Assembly: GCA_024809215.1 (NCBI GenBank)
Contig: JANUBW010000004.1
Span: forward strand, 558,001 to 622,000
DNA from: Niastella sp. OAS944
GTDB taxonomy: Bacteria > Bacteroidota > Bacteroidia > Chitinophagales > Chitinophagaceae
DNA: 64,000 bases
Reading direction: 5' to 3'
The notes below the pieces were generated by a model. It was given only the letters and a program-made list of their open reading frames with translations, searched no databases and was not told where the DNA came from. Made by a program: the position numbers and the translations under genes. How positions within the stretch are numbered: the stretch's first letter is position 1; each line of letters begins with the position of its first letter. Below are positions 55,039-63,728 of this stretch, piece by piece.

Positions 55039-55635
55039 TCAGCCCAGCCTGATCACCTGCCCCGTATTAGCCCCAAATACACTCTTTCTAAAACCATATT
55101 CGAGCTGTTGCATAGTTACCGGCACCTCACCCGGGAAAAAGGGGAAATATTGTGGTGAATTTTCAATAACGCCGGGACTAACAGCATTTATGCGTATACC
55201 CTTTTCCAACTCAATGGCTGCACCTTTCACAAACCCTTCTACTGCAGCATTAGCTGCCGATGCGTTGGCAAAATTCCTTTGCGGCTCGTGGGTTACCGCA
55301 CCGGTGATAAGGGTAAATGAGCCCTTGGGGTTTATGTAATGCTGGCCTATCAGTACCAGGTTTATCTGTCCCATCATTTTGCCATCCACACCTTTTCTGA
55401 ATGTAGCATCGGTTAAATTCTTCCAGGGCCCTACATAGGTGGGACCTGCAGTACAGATCAATGCATCAAAAGCGCCCAGCTTTTTATACATTGCTTCAAT
55501 TGATTCGGGCGAGGTAATATCCACTTGAATGTTCCCGCTTTGCCGCCCCACCCTAACCACTTCATGTTCTTTTTCAAATGCGTTAGCCAAATAGCTTCCC
55601 ATAGTGCCATAAGCACCTACAATTACAATTTTCAT
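55039..55635 (-). CDS. Short-chain dehydrogenase of the Tyr-less short type
   Basis: This 198-aa protein has the Rossmann motif IVGAYGTMGSYLA (5-17), VDITSPESI and CTAGPTYVG. The catalytic Tyr-x3-Lys of classical SDRs is replaced by NASAANAAVEGFVKG, as in a known 200-aa subgroup. It follows a small membrane protein (15-bp gap), and the divergent-looking unit with AraC suggests these are regulated together. Confidence 0.9.
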   Translation of the reverse strand: MKIVIVGAYGTMGSYLANAFEKEHEVVRVGRQSGNIQVDITSPESIEAMYKKLGAFDALICTAGPTYVGPWKNLTDATFRKGVDGKMMGQINLVLIGQHYINPKGSFTLITGAVTHEPQRNFANASAANAAVEGFVKGAAIELEKGIRINAVSPGVIENSPQYFPFFPGEVPVTMQQLEYGFRKSVFGANTGQVIRLG

Positions 55636-55650
55636 TTTTATATTTTTAAA

Positions 55651-55863
55651 TTATTTCTTCAAAAACCTGTGTAATAAATAGTCAATGAAAGGCAGGCCCA
55701 CGAACATCATCCAGGGCACTAATGAAATGGTGAGAATAAAAGTTCTTTGATACAATGGAACAGTCGCCAGTTGATTGCCAAATACAAAGAGGAATAATGT
55801 TATAGAGGGATAGATCACCATCCATATTTTAAGCGACAGTATCAATTTTGCTTTTGTTTTCAT
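55651..55863 (-). CDS. Small membrane protein (70 aa)
   Basis: 70 aa with two hydrophobic helices (about 8-30 and 42-62) and a Lys-rich C-terminus. No named domain. It is 15 bp before the SDR and 61 bp after the AraC gene, so it likely belongs to the same transcript. Confidence 0.7.
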   Translation of the reverse strand: MKTKAKLILSLKIWMVIYPSITLFLFVFGNQLATVPLYQRTFILTISLVPWMMFVGLPFIDYLLHRFLKK

Positions 55864-55924
55864 GTAACAAAACTAAAACAGACAGCAGGCTGCTTAACAG
55901 GACGATTACATAGTTGAACAGGAC

Positions 55925-56782
55925 TTATTTAAAATTCTTTCTAAATACCTCGGGAGAATACCCTGTTTGTTTTTTGAAGAACCTGACAAAATAGGATGCA
56001 TCTTCATAGCCTAAATGATCGGCTATATCTTTTACCTGATGGGGCGTTGCCAGCAAATAACGTTTTGCTTCCAGTATGATTTGTTCATTAATAAGGTCTG
56101 AAACAGTTTTACCTACAGCCGATTTTGTAATGGCATTTAACTGATACGACGAAAGGTTCAACATACCGGCATATTGCGCAACGCTTTTCATATGGCAGAT
56201 ATTGGTTTCCAACAATTGTACAAACGCCGAGAACCGTTCGTACATATAACCATTTTCGCTTTTCGCAATTATGCCCGGATGGCGGCTTTGTCGCAGGTAT
56301 TCTATAAAAAACAGATCGAGATTGGCTTTTATCGCTTCTACATAACCATCCTGTTTTGTGCTGTATTCATTCATAATACTGCCCAAAATAGATTGTAATT
56401 TCACAAACCTGGCGGCCTCTACTTCACAATGATTTTTACTGGTTGCCTTTTTCCATCGCTGATCGGTAAGCGTATTTTTGGGCTGATAAAAAGTGCGGTC
56501 AAATTCCAATAAATGTCCGCTGCTGTTTGCTCTTAATTCAAGGCGATGCACCTGGCCCGGACGAATAATAAACACAGTATGCTCATGCACCTCGTATTGT
56601 ATAAAATCGATCTCATGCCTACCCTGCCCCTGTTGCAGCACCAGCACAAAAAAGAAATCGTGTTTATGAAGGCCGTGAACAAGATCATTTCCATTTAAAA
56701 TTTCCTGAATTTCACGAATATTGAACCGGCCGGTATTGTCTTGTTCTTTTGAAGAAATTTGTTTGACCGGTATTGCTTTCAT
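55925..56782 (-). CDS. AraC-family transcriptional regulator
   Basis: This 285-aa protein has an N-terminal cupin-like sensor (about 35-110, HDFFFVLVLQQGQGRHEIDF) and two C-terminal helix-turn-helices (about 185-280), ending ADHLGYEDASYFVRFFKKQT then GYSPEVFRK, the AraC signature. It probably regulates the small membrane protein and SDR that follow on the same strand, as is common for AraC/SDR pairs. Length is normal. Confidence 0.95.
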   Translation of the reverse strand: MKAIPVKQISSKEQDNTGRFNIREIQEILNGNDLVHGLHKHDFFFVLVLQQGQGRHEIDFIQYEVHEHTVFIIRPGQVHRLELRANSSGHLLEFDRTFYQPKNTLTDQRWKKATSKNHCEVEAARFVKLQSILGSIMNEYSTKQDGYVEAIKANLDLFFIEYLRQSRHPGIIAKSENGYMYERFSAFVQLLETNICHMKSVAQYAGMLNLSSYQLNAITKSAVGKTVSDLINEQIILEAKRYLLATPHQVKDIADHLGYEDASYFVRFFKKQTGYSPEVFRKNFK

Positions 56783-56819
56783 AACCCAAAGGTATTGGTT
56801 TTTGAAACGGTTAAGGGGC

Positions 56820-57530
56820 TTATCCTATTTTCCTGTAAATGCCAAAAGGCAATCTTTTCAAAATAACAGCTATTAGCCACCACCGTTTTGTTACATAAGC
56901 CACCCGCTTTTTTGCGGCAATAGCAACCCTGATCTGGCGGGCAGCTTTTTCAACCGGAGCTACCCAAAATTGTCCGTACCCCTTAGCCATTTTGGTTTTT
57001 ATAAAACCCGGACGAATATCCGTAACCACAACATCTACATGCAGTTTACTCGCTTTTATATTCAAACCCTCGGCATAATTGCTAACATAAGCTTTAGAGG
57101 CGCTATAAGCCGGAGAATGGCTATTGCCCCTTAATGCAGCCACTGATGATATTACAGCCAGCTGACCATGGCCCTGCTTGCGGAAATAATTAAACGCAAA
57201 AGAAGCGGTTTTTACAAATCCCATTACATTGGTAGCAGTGGAATCCAGCTCAACTTCGGCCACCAGCTCATTAGCCGGGTTGCCATAACCGGCGCAATAG
57301 ATCAACAGGTCAATACCATCCATATGCGTTATTAATGCCCCTAACTCCGAAACCACATTAGCCGTTTGTACATCGAAGCAACTGATGTGGATACCAGGCA
57401 ATTGGCCTTGCAACTCCTGTAATAACTCCTTTCTTCTGCCAGTAACCGCCAGGGTATTTCCCAGTTGATAATATTGCTGCGCCAACTCCCTGCCAATACC
57501 CGAAGTAGCACCTACAATGATGATTTTCAT
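56820..57530 (-). CDS. Classical short-chain dehydrogenase
   Basis: This 236-aa protein has TGxxxGIG cofactor motif variant GATSGIGRELAQQYY (7-21), NAG-like YCAGYG, catalytic Ser (VISSVAALRG) and YSASK active-site Tyr/Lys (about 144-148). It is a complete NAD(P)-dependent oxidoreductase; substrate unknown. It ends 37 bp before the AraC gene, so it may be read into it. Confidence 0.92.
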   Translation of the reverse strand: MKIIIVGATSGIGRELAQQYYQLGNTLAVTGRRKELLQELQGQLPGIHISCFDVQTANVVSELGALITHMDGIDLLIYCAGYGNPANELVAEVELDSTATNVMGFVKTASFAFNYFRKQGHGQLAVISSVAALRGNSHSPAYSASKAYVSNYAEGLNIKASKLHVDVVVTDIRPGFIKTKMAKGYGQFWVAPVEKAARQIRVAIAAKKRVAYVTKRWWLIAVILKRLPFGIYRKIG

Positions 57531-57594
57531 AATGCACTAAAAGATAGGATAAAATAAGCAAAAGGGGTTTGGGAAGAAGGGAAGCAAAAAGGAA

Positions 57595-57620
57595 AGACCC
57601 GGTGTAGACACACCGGGTCT
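57595..57620 (-). terminator. Strong hairpin terminator upstream of SDR gene
   Basis: AGACCCGGTGT / ACACCGGGTCT is a perfect 11-bp stem with a 4-nt loop. On the minus strand it is followed by TTCCTTTTTG, so it should end a minus-strand transcript that starts somewhere in 57621-57844. No gene was recognised there, and the rest of 57531-57844 holds nothing else I can support. Confidence 0.65.
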
Positions 57621-57844
57621 TCTGGTATTGGCTCTGATTAGTAGCATCTTTAAAAACAGTTCATCAATACGTTTTGACTAATACTTTTTCAGAAATTTTA
57701 ATATTTTTTGATGTAGAGGCTAATAATTACCCAATTACCGGCATTGCAGGACCGAGACTATGATTATTTTTATTAATACGTCAGAAATGGGTTGTTGCTG
57801 TAATTTTGAGCAAAATCGAATACATTGTATCCATAAACGCCAAC

Positions 57845-58594
57845 ATGAATAACATGATCTCGGCCATAAAAAATAATGTACAGGACAGGAACTCTGTTGC
57901 CTGGAAGCGGCTTTGCGATTACGTTGAAAAAATTGCTGCTGAAGGAAATGACGAATTTTCTCCTGTAAAGGAATTAGGCCCCGAACTTTTCTCCCAGATC
58001 TATACGCTGCCTGAAACCATTGCCACCCTAAAAAAAGTAAAAAGGGTTTGGCTTTATGGTAGTAAATTAAAGCGTATTCCACCGGAAATTGGCGAAATGG
58101 AATCACTGGAATATTTTGACCCATATACTTCATATGACCTGCATTGGTTTCCATATGAGATCATCAATTGCAAAAAGCTTAAAGACAGCCGGGTTAGTAC
58201 CAGGGCGCTATATGGCAATTTTAAGAATAGAAAGGGATTCCCTATATTAACAAATAACCCTGTTCGATATGAAGGGAATACGGTAAAATGTAGTATTTGT
58301 AAAAAAGACATGTCGTGGCTTGATACAAATCAACTTTGGGTATCATTGAGGATTGGCACCGATGTATTGCCTTTACTCGTCAATGTATGCTCTTCCACTT
58401 GCGAAGCTGCTATACCGGCTCCCCCAAAAGACTATATCCCACATGCACACAAAGGTGGTAGCAACCTTAAGCAGCTGCGTGGCGATAATGATCTGTCGAT
58501 TGAGGAATTTAAACAAAAGTACGCGCATAAAATAATAGACATTTCTTCTATTGAAGATCAGAATGAACCTGCAAAATCATCTACTCGTACGTAA
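57845..58594 (+). CDS. Leucine-rich-repeat protein with Cys motif
   Basis: About 249 aa from the ATG at 57845 (MNNMISAIKNNVQDRNSVAW); the frame opens upstream only with a TTG at 57806. A few LRR-like turns occur in the middle (LKKVKRVWLYGSKLKRIPPE, IGEMESLEYF), followed by CSICKKDMSWLDT and later VCSSTCEAA, four cysteines that could bind zinc. No signal peptide; the C-terminus is charged. Related short LRR proteins are common in Chitinophagaceae; function unknown. Confidence 0.75.
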   Translation: MNNMISAIKNNVQDRNSVAWKRLCDYVEKIAAEGNDEFSPVKELGPELFSQIYTLPETIATLKKVKRVWLYGSKLKRIPPEIGEMESLEYFDPYTSYDLHWFPYEIINCKKLKDSRVSTRALYGNFKNRKGFPILTNNPVRYEGNTVKCSICKKDMSWLDTNQLWVSLRIGTDVLPLLVNVCSSTCEAAIPAPPKDYIPHAHKGGSNLKQLRGDNDLSIEEFKQKYAHKIIDISSIEDQNEPAKSSTRT

Positions 58595-58781
58595 CCGTAA
58601 TCGTTATAATGGTTACATCGGGCTTTTGCGTTTCGGCTACTGAAGCGTTGTAAGCGGGGTTGGGAATAGACGATTGACTTTGGGTTATAAAAGAGGGTTT
58701 CAAAGGAATTTTTGAAGCGGCGGTTTCCATTTCTGTTTTTAACTGCAGAATATCGGTTCCCTGAAAAATTTGAACTATCAT
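58581..58781 (-). CDS. Small hypothetical protein (66 aa)
   Basis: 66 aa beginning MIVQIFQGTDILQLKTEMET and ending TIITITVTYE. The sequence looks coding and has an ATG, but is short and unrecognised. It overlaps the LRR gene by 14 bp tail to tail. Other frames over the same region look like shadows. Confidence 0.45.
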   Translation of the reverse strand: MIVQIFQGTDILQLKTEMETAASKIPLKPSFITQSQSSIPNPAYNASVAETQKPDVTIITITVTYE

Positions 58782-58878
58782 GACTGATTTTTATGAGCCT
58801 CAAAATAATCATTTAGGTCATAAATGAAAATAGCAGGCTTTCACCCATACTTGCTGGATTATTTCCATCTTTGTGTAC

Positions 58879-59400
58879 ATGTCAAATAATAATCCCACAA
58901 TAAAAACAGGTTCAATACTCATCAGTGCTCCTTCACTTGAAGACCCGTATTTCGATAAAGTGGTCATTTATATTGCGGAGTACAATGAAAAAGGCGCATT
59001 GGGTTTTGTGATGAACCAAATATTTGAAAGAACATTCAATGAGCTTACCGAATTCCGCACCAGCAAGCCTTTTCCTTTACATGAAGGCGGACCGGTTGAA
59101 AGAGAAAGCTTATACTTCATTCACCGTGTGCCGGATCATATACAAGAAGGCCGGCCCATAGCAGATGGCGTGTATATAGCAGGCAATTTTAAACAAGCCG
59201 TTGATTACCTAAACACCGCTAACGATGCGGAAAGCAATCTCAGGCTTTTTATTGGTTACAGCGGTTGGGATGCCAATCAACTTGACGATGAAATTAAAGA
59301 AGGCAGTTGGCTTATTGTTGAAGCATCGGTTACAACCATCTTCGAAACTGCCGAAGCATCGCTTTGGGAAGTGCTGCATAAAAGGGTGAACTCACTTTGA
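58879..59400 (+). CDS. YqgE/AlgH family protein (UPF0301)
   Basis: 173 aa from the ATG at 58879 (MSNNNPTIKTGSILISAPSL); a GTG two codons earlier is less likely. The family pattern is complete: PYFDKVVIYIAEYNEKGALG, NQIFERTFNEL, GGPVERESLYFIHR and GYSGWDANQLDDEIKEGSW. YqgE proteins are single-domain proteins of unclear role, in Pseudomonas linked to alginate regulation. It is monocistronic, followed by a terminator. Confidence 0.95.
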   Translation: MSNNNPTIKTGSILISAPSLEDPYFDKVVIYIAEYNEKGALGFVMNQIFERTFNELTEFRTSKPFPLHEGGPVERESLYFIHRVPDHIQEGRPIADGVYIAGNFKQAVDYLNTANDAESNLRLFIGYSGWDANQLDDEIKEGSWLIVEASVTTIFETAEASLWEVLHKRVNSL

Positions 59401-59467
59401 AGACTCCCGGGGAAATATTCCTGAATAAACCTGCTAAAACAAGGTCCATATTTTAGCATACTCAAAA

Positions 59468-59500
59468 GATCCTGTTCCGGCTAGCGGGGCAGGATTTTTT
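59468..59500 (+). terminator. Terminator after yqgE-like gene
   Basis: ATCCTGttCCG paired with CGGggCAGGAT around a 4-5 nt loop, followed by six T's. Confidence 0.75.
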
Positions 59501-59615
59501 CTATTAAATACAGGGTCGTAAAAACTACAGGAAAACCACTATTTAACCGTTTGTTATACACTTTAACGGCTATCATACTTTAATTTTTGAATGTGTTTTA
59601 TAACTTTGCGAAATC

Positions 59616-59861
59616 ATGGATAGAAAGGTAATTTTCAATTTTAAGCAACACATCGAAACCAGGCAGGAAGACATTTGTATCTTTTTGCCAATAGATGACA
59701 TACCGAAACAAGGTCATAGTGTCAGTTTTAACTATAAACTGTCTGAAGACCTGGACAATACGACATGCGTAGCACAGGAAATCCGGTATAATTACTTTAA
59801 AGGTGGATTAGATTGTATTGTTGTGTATTTAAAAGCAGCAGAACAAAAGCAGTTTGCATAA
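59616..59861 (+). CDS. Small hypothetical protein (81 aa)
   Basis: 81 aa, mixed beta-rich, MDRKVIFNFKQHIETRQEDI opening, with FLPIDDIPKQGHSVSFNYKL. The pattern suggests a small beta-barrel such as seen in similar short Bacteroidota proteins, but no family was recognised. It has its own leader and is followed by a terminator at 59918. Confidence 0.65.
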   Translation: MDRKVIFNFKQHIETRQEDICIFLPIDDIPKQGHSVSFNYKLSEDLDNTTCVAQEIRYNYFKGGLDCIVVYLKAAEQKQFA

Positions 59862-59917
59862 AAAATAGCCGAAAAAAGCTGTTTTATTGCCCTAAAGATT
59901 TTCCGAAAAAAAGATTG

Positions 59918-59961
59918 CAGGTTGTCAATGGAATTATTCCGTGACAACCTGTTGCTTTTTT
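59918..59961 (+). terminator. Terminator after 81-aa gene
   Basis: CAGGTTGTCA and TGACAACCTG form a perfect 10-bp stem with a 14-nt loop, followed by TTGCTTTTTT. Confidence 0.8.
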
Positions 59962-60030
59962 GTGCCAGTTTATGCCAGGGGGCGCCATGCGCTTCCTGGC
60001 ATAATCTTTTTGTAGTTTACTAAAAAGCAT

Positions 60031-60240
60031 ATGATCTCAGGTAAACGCGATGAAGACCGGAAAAGAGAAGAACAGGAAAACGCGAAGAACGCTTTTGTAA
60101 ATGGCCAGTCGCCCGAATCGGTTAAAAAGAACCCTAATCCGCGGGCTAATGAAAATCTTCCCGACAAGGATAAGAAAAACAACGACGACGAAGACATTAC
60201 CGGGCCGGGAAGTGAGGTTACGGATGGCGAAGATGGGTAA
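60031..60240 (+). CDS. Small highly charged disordered protein (69 aa)
   Basis: 69 aa rich in Asp, Glu, Lys, Asn and Arg (MISGKRDEDRKREEQENAKN; DKKNNDDEDITGPGSEVTDG), predicted unstructured. It resembles short charged proteins common in Chitinophagaceae genomes. No partner is evident; it stands alone between a terminator and the GH16-like gene. Confidence 0.55.
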   Translation: MISGKRDEDRKREEQENAKNAFVNGQSPESVKKNPNPRANENLPDKDKKNNDDEDITGPGSEVTDGEDG

Positions 60241-60425
60241 AAAACAAAAACATTCGGTGGTGGCGCTATCTTACTTTATTATAAGCGCTGATATTCTCTA
60301 TAAGAGTTTATCCCCCATAATTTACCAAAATGTACCCGATGGTGCTCTTGATATTAGTTGAGCTTTGACCTACCTATTAATTCTAATTAGGGAAGCTGCA
60401 CATTAACTAATATCAAAAAGCCATT

Positions 60426-61232
60426 ATGAAAAAAACAACTTTAATTACCATTGTCTTTCTTTCTATTATGATGGGTACATCATGTATGAAAGATGCTCCG
60501 GCCAACAATTCAACACACCAGCAACAAACACAATCCGAAGCAAAAGAGGAAGCTACGTTTGTAACACTTCTTCCCACCACTTCATTTAATTCTTACAGCA
60601 CCTATTGGAATAATTTTTATCCATGGGGCATCGATCATAACGGATCGGCACGTATGAGGACCCAAAATATGTCCACTTCAGGCGGGGTGCTCACTATGAC
60701 TGCTTACCCCGGAACAGTTAGCGACAAGCCAAGCATCCATTATTTTTCCGGCACCTGTTATGCGAAACAACAGGTTACTGTAAGCGCCTCGTGGCCTAAA
60801 TGGCGGGTTTCAGGTGAGTTCCAGTGCCCTTCAGTTAAAGGCACCTGGCCGGCTTTCTGGCTGAACGGAGCTAATCAGTGGCCGCCGGAAAGTGATATTA
60901 TGGAGTTTAAAGGAAGTACCACAAACTGGACGAACACCTACAAAAATCAAAATGGTCAGTGGTCAAGTATTGGCACAGTGATCTCAAACCCGGCTAACTG
61001 GCATACATACACTGCATATTTAACAAGAATTGGCACTACTAACAACGTGAGCATTGAATACTGGATAGATGGTACAAATGTATCAACACAAACCGGTCAA
61101 AACTTCGTAAACGAACCGCTTAACTTAATTATTGACCTGCAAATGGAAGGCTCTTCAGGCACGCCGGGCCCTTCAGGAAACACGGTTATGCGGGCGAGAA
61201 ATGTTACCATTCAAAGAAGCGCTACGTTATAA
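60426..61232 (+). CDS. GH16-like lipoprotein hydrolase
   Basis: This 268-aa protein has a lipoprotein signal (MGTSCMK, Cys at 20), a linker and a beta-jelly-roll domain (about 45-268). The catalytic ExDxxE of family 16 is present as Glu155, Asp157 and Glu160 in WPPESDIMEFKG, preceded by WPAFWLNG. Family 16 enzymes cut beta-1,3/1,4-glucans, agarose and related polymers; which one is not readable here. It is a single gene with a terminator after it. Confidence 0.85.
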   Translation: MKKTTLITIVFLSIMMGTSCMKDAPANNSTHQQQTQSEAKEEATFVTLLPTTSFNSYSTYWNNFYPWGIDHNGSARMRTQNMSTSGGVLTMTAYPGTVSDKPSIHYFSGTCYAKQQVTVSASWPKWRVSGEFQCPSVKGTWPAFWLNGANQWPPESDIMEFKGSTTNWTNTYKNQNGQWSSIGTVISNPANWHTYTAYLTRIGTTNNVSIEYWIDGTNVSTQTGQNFVNEPLNLIIDLQMEGSSGTPGPSGNTVMRARNVTIQRSATL

Positions 61233-61279
61233 GCATTCTAATCAAATACCAGCTTCACTATTGTAAAGTTTTATAGGCT

Positions 61280-61316
61280 AAACCAGGCCCCCTTGCGAGC
61301 AGGGCCTGGTTTATTT
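61280..61316 (+). terminator. Terminator after GH16-like gene
   Basis: AAACCAGGCCC and GGGCCTGGTTT form a perfect 11-bp stem with an 11-nt loop, followed by ATTTTA. Confidence 0.85.
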
Positions 61317-61398
61317 TATGATCCCGCGCTTTATGGAATTTCATGAATGCTGCATCATCAGGGTGTCATAAAATACCACTAACCACTTTGCTTGTACC

Positions 61399-62613
61399 AT
61401 GATAGTAAAAACCTTAATTGCTTTCATCCTGTGTTCAGCCAGCTTCATCATGAAGTGCTTTTCTCAACCAAACCCTACCTCAACGGGCTTCCAGATTACC
61501 GGTCATATTACAGGAAGAAATACCGGAACTGTTGTGCTAATGCATATGAATAATACAAATGAATATCATCGCGATAGCACCGTACTCGATCATGGCAGTT
61601 TTAGTTTTTTCTGTAATGTGAGGGCCGCCTCAGAAGCGTTGATCTGGACAAACATGCAGAACAAAGATTTTGATGATCAAAGTGTGATCCGGTTTATATT
61701 GAGCCCCGGCGCCATTCAAATATCAAAAATCGACGGTATAAAAAAAGCAACTATTACGGGTTCACCGCACCAGGATGAAAAAGAGAAATGGGATCATGTT
61801 AAATCTTCGCAGATTGATACAGCCGAATACTATTTTCAAACCCTCCGCACCCTGGTCTTGCGTAAGAAACAAACGGGTCATTCAGATTATGCAAAACAAA
61901 TTGACTCCCTGGGCCAACTTGTGGAAGCAGCCAGGGGCGTTATTACCAAAATGGACGTAGGTTATATTGCATCACACCCTGAATCGTATTTGAGCGGATA
62001 CCTGTTGGGAAAACGATGCCGAAGAATACCAGTTGATTCGGTGAAACTTTTATATAACGCCCTGGCCGATAGCGTAAAAAACAGCTCAGTAGGTTATGAG
62101 GTGTTGTCCTATGTGTACCCGTTAACAAACGACACTGCATTCAGGGCTAAAAACCCGTTGTTCGACCAGGATTTTAATAAACAGCTGGCAGGCATCAGGT
62201 CAATACACGATTTCAAGCTCCAGGACTTATCGGGAAAATGGGTAGACTTTACCAGCTTCAAAGGGAAATACCTGGTGATAGATATGTGGGCCAGCTGGTG
62301 CGGCCCCTGTATTAAAACCATACCGGCATGGAATAAATTGATACCACAATACAATCCTAAGTTGATTCAGTTTATTACCGTTTCCATGGACACAGAGGTT
62401 GATGCCTGGAAGCGATCGATAGCGCAACATAAGCCGGGCGGATCCGCATTTATAGAGCCCCGTGCCTTCAACAGCCTGTTTGCTGTATACTGCAAAGCAT
62501 TGTGGGTTTCCCATTATGTGATTGCAGATCCCACTGGTCATATTCTAAACTACGATGCGCCACATCCCGATAACCCGAAATTCAAACAGATAATCGACAA
62601 TCTTATTAAATAA
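61399..62613 (+). CDS. TlpA-like thioredoxin-fold protein with DUF4369-type N-terminus
   Basis: This 404-aa protein has a signal peptide (1-22), an N-terminal beta-sandwich typical of DUF4369 (about 30-115, ITGHITGRNTGTVVLMHMNN), a helical linker and a C-terminal thioredoxin fold with WASWCGPC (Cys301, Cys304). The cis-Pro loop usual at VPT before the fourth strand reads WVSHYVIADPTG here, with no Pro at the usual place. Bacteroidota TlpA homologues act in periplasmic thiol-disulfide exchange. It ends 9 bp before the first dyad operator of the next operon. Confidence 0.9.
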   Translation: MIVKTLIAFILCSASFIMKCFSQPNPTSTGFQITGHITGRNTGTVVLMHMNNTNEYHRDSTVLDHGSFSFFCNVRAASEALIWTNMQNKDFDDQSVIRFILSPGAIQISKIDGIKKATITGSPHQDEKEKWDHVKSSQIDTAEYYFQTLRTLVLRKKQTGHSDYAKQIDSLGQLVEAARGVITKMDVGYIASHPESYLSGYLLGKRCRRIPVDSVKLLYNALADSVKNSSVGYEVLSYVYPLTNDTAFRAKNPLFDQDFNKQLAGIRSIHDFKLQDLSGKWVDFTSFKGKYLVIDMWASWCGPCIKTIPAWNKLIPQYNPKLIQFITVSMDTEVDAWKRSIAQHKPGGSAFIEPRAFNSLFAVYCKALWVSHYVIADPTGHILNYDAPHPDNPKFKQIIDNLIK

Positions 62614-62621
62614 CAAACTAT

Positions 62622-62642
62622 TTTGCGTTCATTTTACGCAAA
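62622..62642. promoter_or_regulatory. Dyad operator 1, TTTGCGT-N7-ACGCAAA
   Basis: A 7-bp perfect inverted repeat with a 7-bp centre. The identical arms recur at 62674-62694. It lies 226 bp upstream of the J-domain gene and is a likely binding site for a dimeric regulator. Confidence 0.65.
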
Positions 62643-62673
62643 AAACTTGCACATATCAAAACGCCTGCTTAAA

Positions 62674-62694
62674 TTTGCGTATAAATAACGCAAA
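62674..62694. promoter_or_regulatory. Dyad operator 2, TTTGCGT-N7-ACGCAAA
   Basis: Second copy with exactly the same arms and the same N7 spacing; start-to-start distance to copy 1 is 52 bp, about five helical turns, so both would lie on the same DNA face. An 8-bp hairpin with one bulge (AACCCTTG/CAAGGGGTT, 62715-62735) follows in the leader of the J-domain gene. Confidence 0.65.
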
Positions 62695-62847
62695 AACAAT
62701 GATATTACTGGCATAACCCTTGACAGCAAGGGGTTCCAACTGCTTCTGCCGTATATAAAGCATCATTAAAAAACATAAGACGGTTCCACAAAAAACTGTA
62801 CTCCGGTACGGGCAGGGATCCTATGTGTTTATTAAAAAAGTTAACAC

Positions 62848-63717
62848 ATGAATGCACTGATCGAAAAAATTAAGAAGGCAAATAAAATAGAAGATGTGTT
62901 GAACCCGGTGAATTTTAAAACAGAATTCAACACCATTGTAAAGCAGATCCATCCGGATACCTGTACCGATATGGGTGCTGTGGAAGCAACTTCAAAAATG
63001 AATATCTGGAGGGAGCAGTATGAGAACGGCAAACCATTTACAGATGATGCTGGTATTTTTAAAACGAATGGCTATTGGGCCCACTTTACTTCTGCCCTAT
63101 CAAACCTTACCGCATCGGTTGACAATTATAATATGTTTCAACAACTGCGGTCTGACGCAGATATGCATTTCAAAAAGTATTTGCCAAAAGAATGTATTGG
63201 GCTGGCAGATGGTACTTACCGGTTTTCGTTTGAAAAAAGGGCCATTCCGTTATCAGGATTACAACTGCCACAGGAACATGTTAACTGGGTGCTGAACAGA
63301 CTGCTGGAATACATTGCCTACCTGTCGCAAAGCGGTTTTGTTCATGGCGGACTTAATCCTGAATCGGTTTTTATTGTTCCGGAAAATCATGGCATACAGG
63401 TGGTTTCTTTTTACCACCTCGCACGGAAAAACAGAAGAATACACACAGTATCGGGCCGGTATATGAACTGGTATCCGGCACAGATCTTACAATCAAAAAC
63501 GGCGTCTTCGGTGACCGACCTGGAATGCGCCAAACGCATAGCTGCGTACCTGTTAGGCGATAAATCAGGCAATGCGGTGAAATTCAGAAAAACGCACAAC
63601 GAAGATTTTATCAATTTCTTACTTACCCGGCATGATGATGCTTACCAGTGCTTAAGCCACTATCAGCAAATGTTGCGTAAGAATTTTAAAAAAAGCTTTC
63701 ATTCATTAACCATTTAA
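62848..63717 (+). CDS. J-domain / pseudokinase fusion protein
   Basis: This 289-aa cytoplasmic protein opens with a J-domain-like segment (about 1-60) carrying the HPD motif at 35-37 (VKQIHPDTC), then a linker and a protein-kinase-like C-lobe (about 120-280). The catalytic loop reads HGGLNPESVF (166-175) where kinases have HRDLKPENIL: the catalytic Asp is Gly and the Asn is Ser. The DFG position reads VSFYH. It therefore looks like a pseudokinase. It precedes a vWA gene by 11 bp and has the paired dyad upstream. A role as chaperone adaptor for the vWA protein is inference. Confidence 0.75.
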   Translation: MNALIEKIKKANKIEDVLNPVNFKTEFNTIVKQIHPDTCTDMGAVEATSKMNIWREQYENGKPFTDDAGIFKTNGYWAHFTSALSNLTASVDNYNMFQQLRSDADMHFKKYLPKECIGLADGTYRFSFEKRAIPLSGLQLPQEHVNWVLNRLLEYIAYLSQSGFVHGGLNPESVFIVPENHGIQVVSFYHLARKNRRIHTVSGRYMNWYPAQILQSKTASSVTDLECAKRIAAYLLGDKSGNAVKFRKTHNEDFINFLLTRHDDAYQCLSHYQQMLRKNFKKSFHSLTI

Positions 63718-63728
63718 AAACAAAATGT

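Noticed and set aside
55039-55635. Inactive SDR because it lacks Tyr-x3-Lys
   Set aside because: This is the rule for a known subgroup of 200-aa SDRs, so it is not a special loss in this gene.
57735-58154. 139-codon minus-strand frame antisense to the LRR gene
   Set aside because: Composition is rich in Trp, Cys, Gln and Arg as in shadow frames, and it lies fully opposite a better gene.
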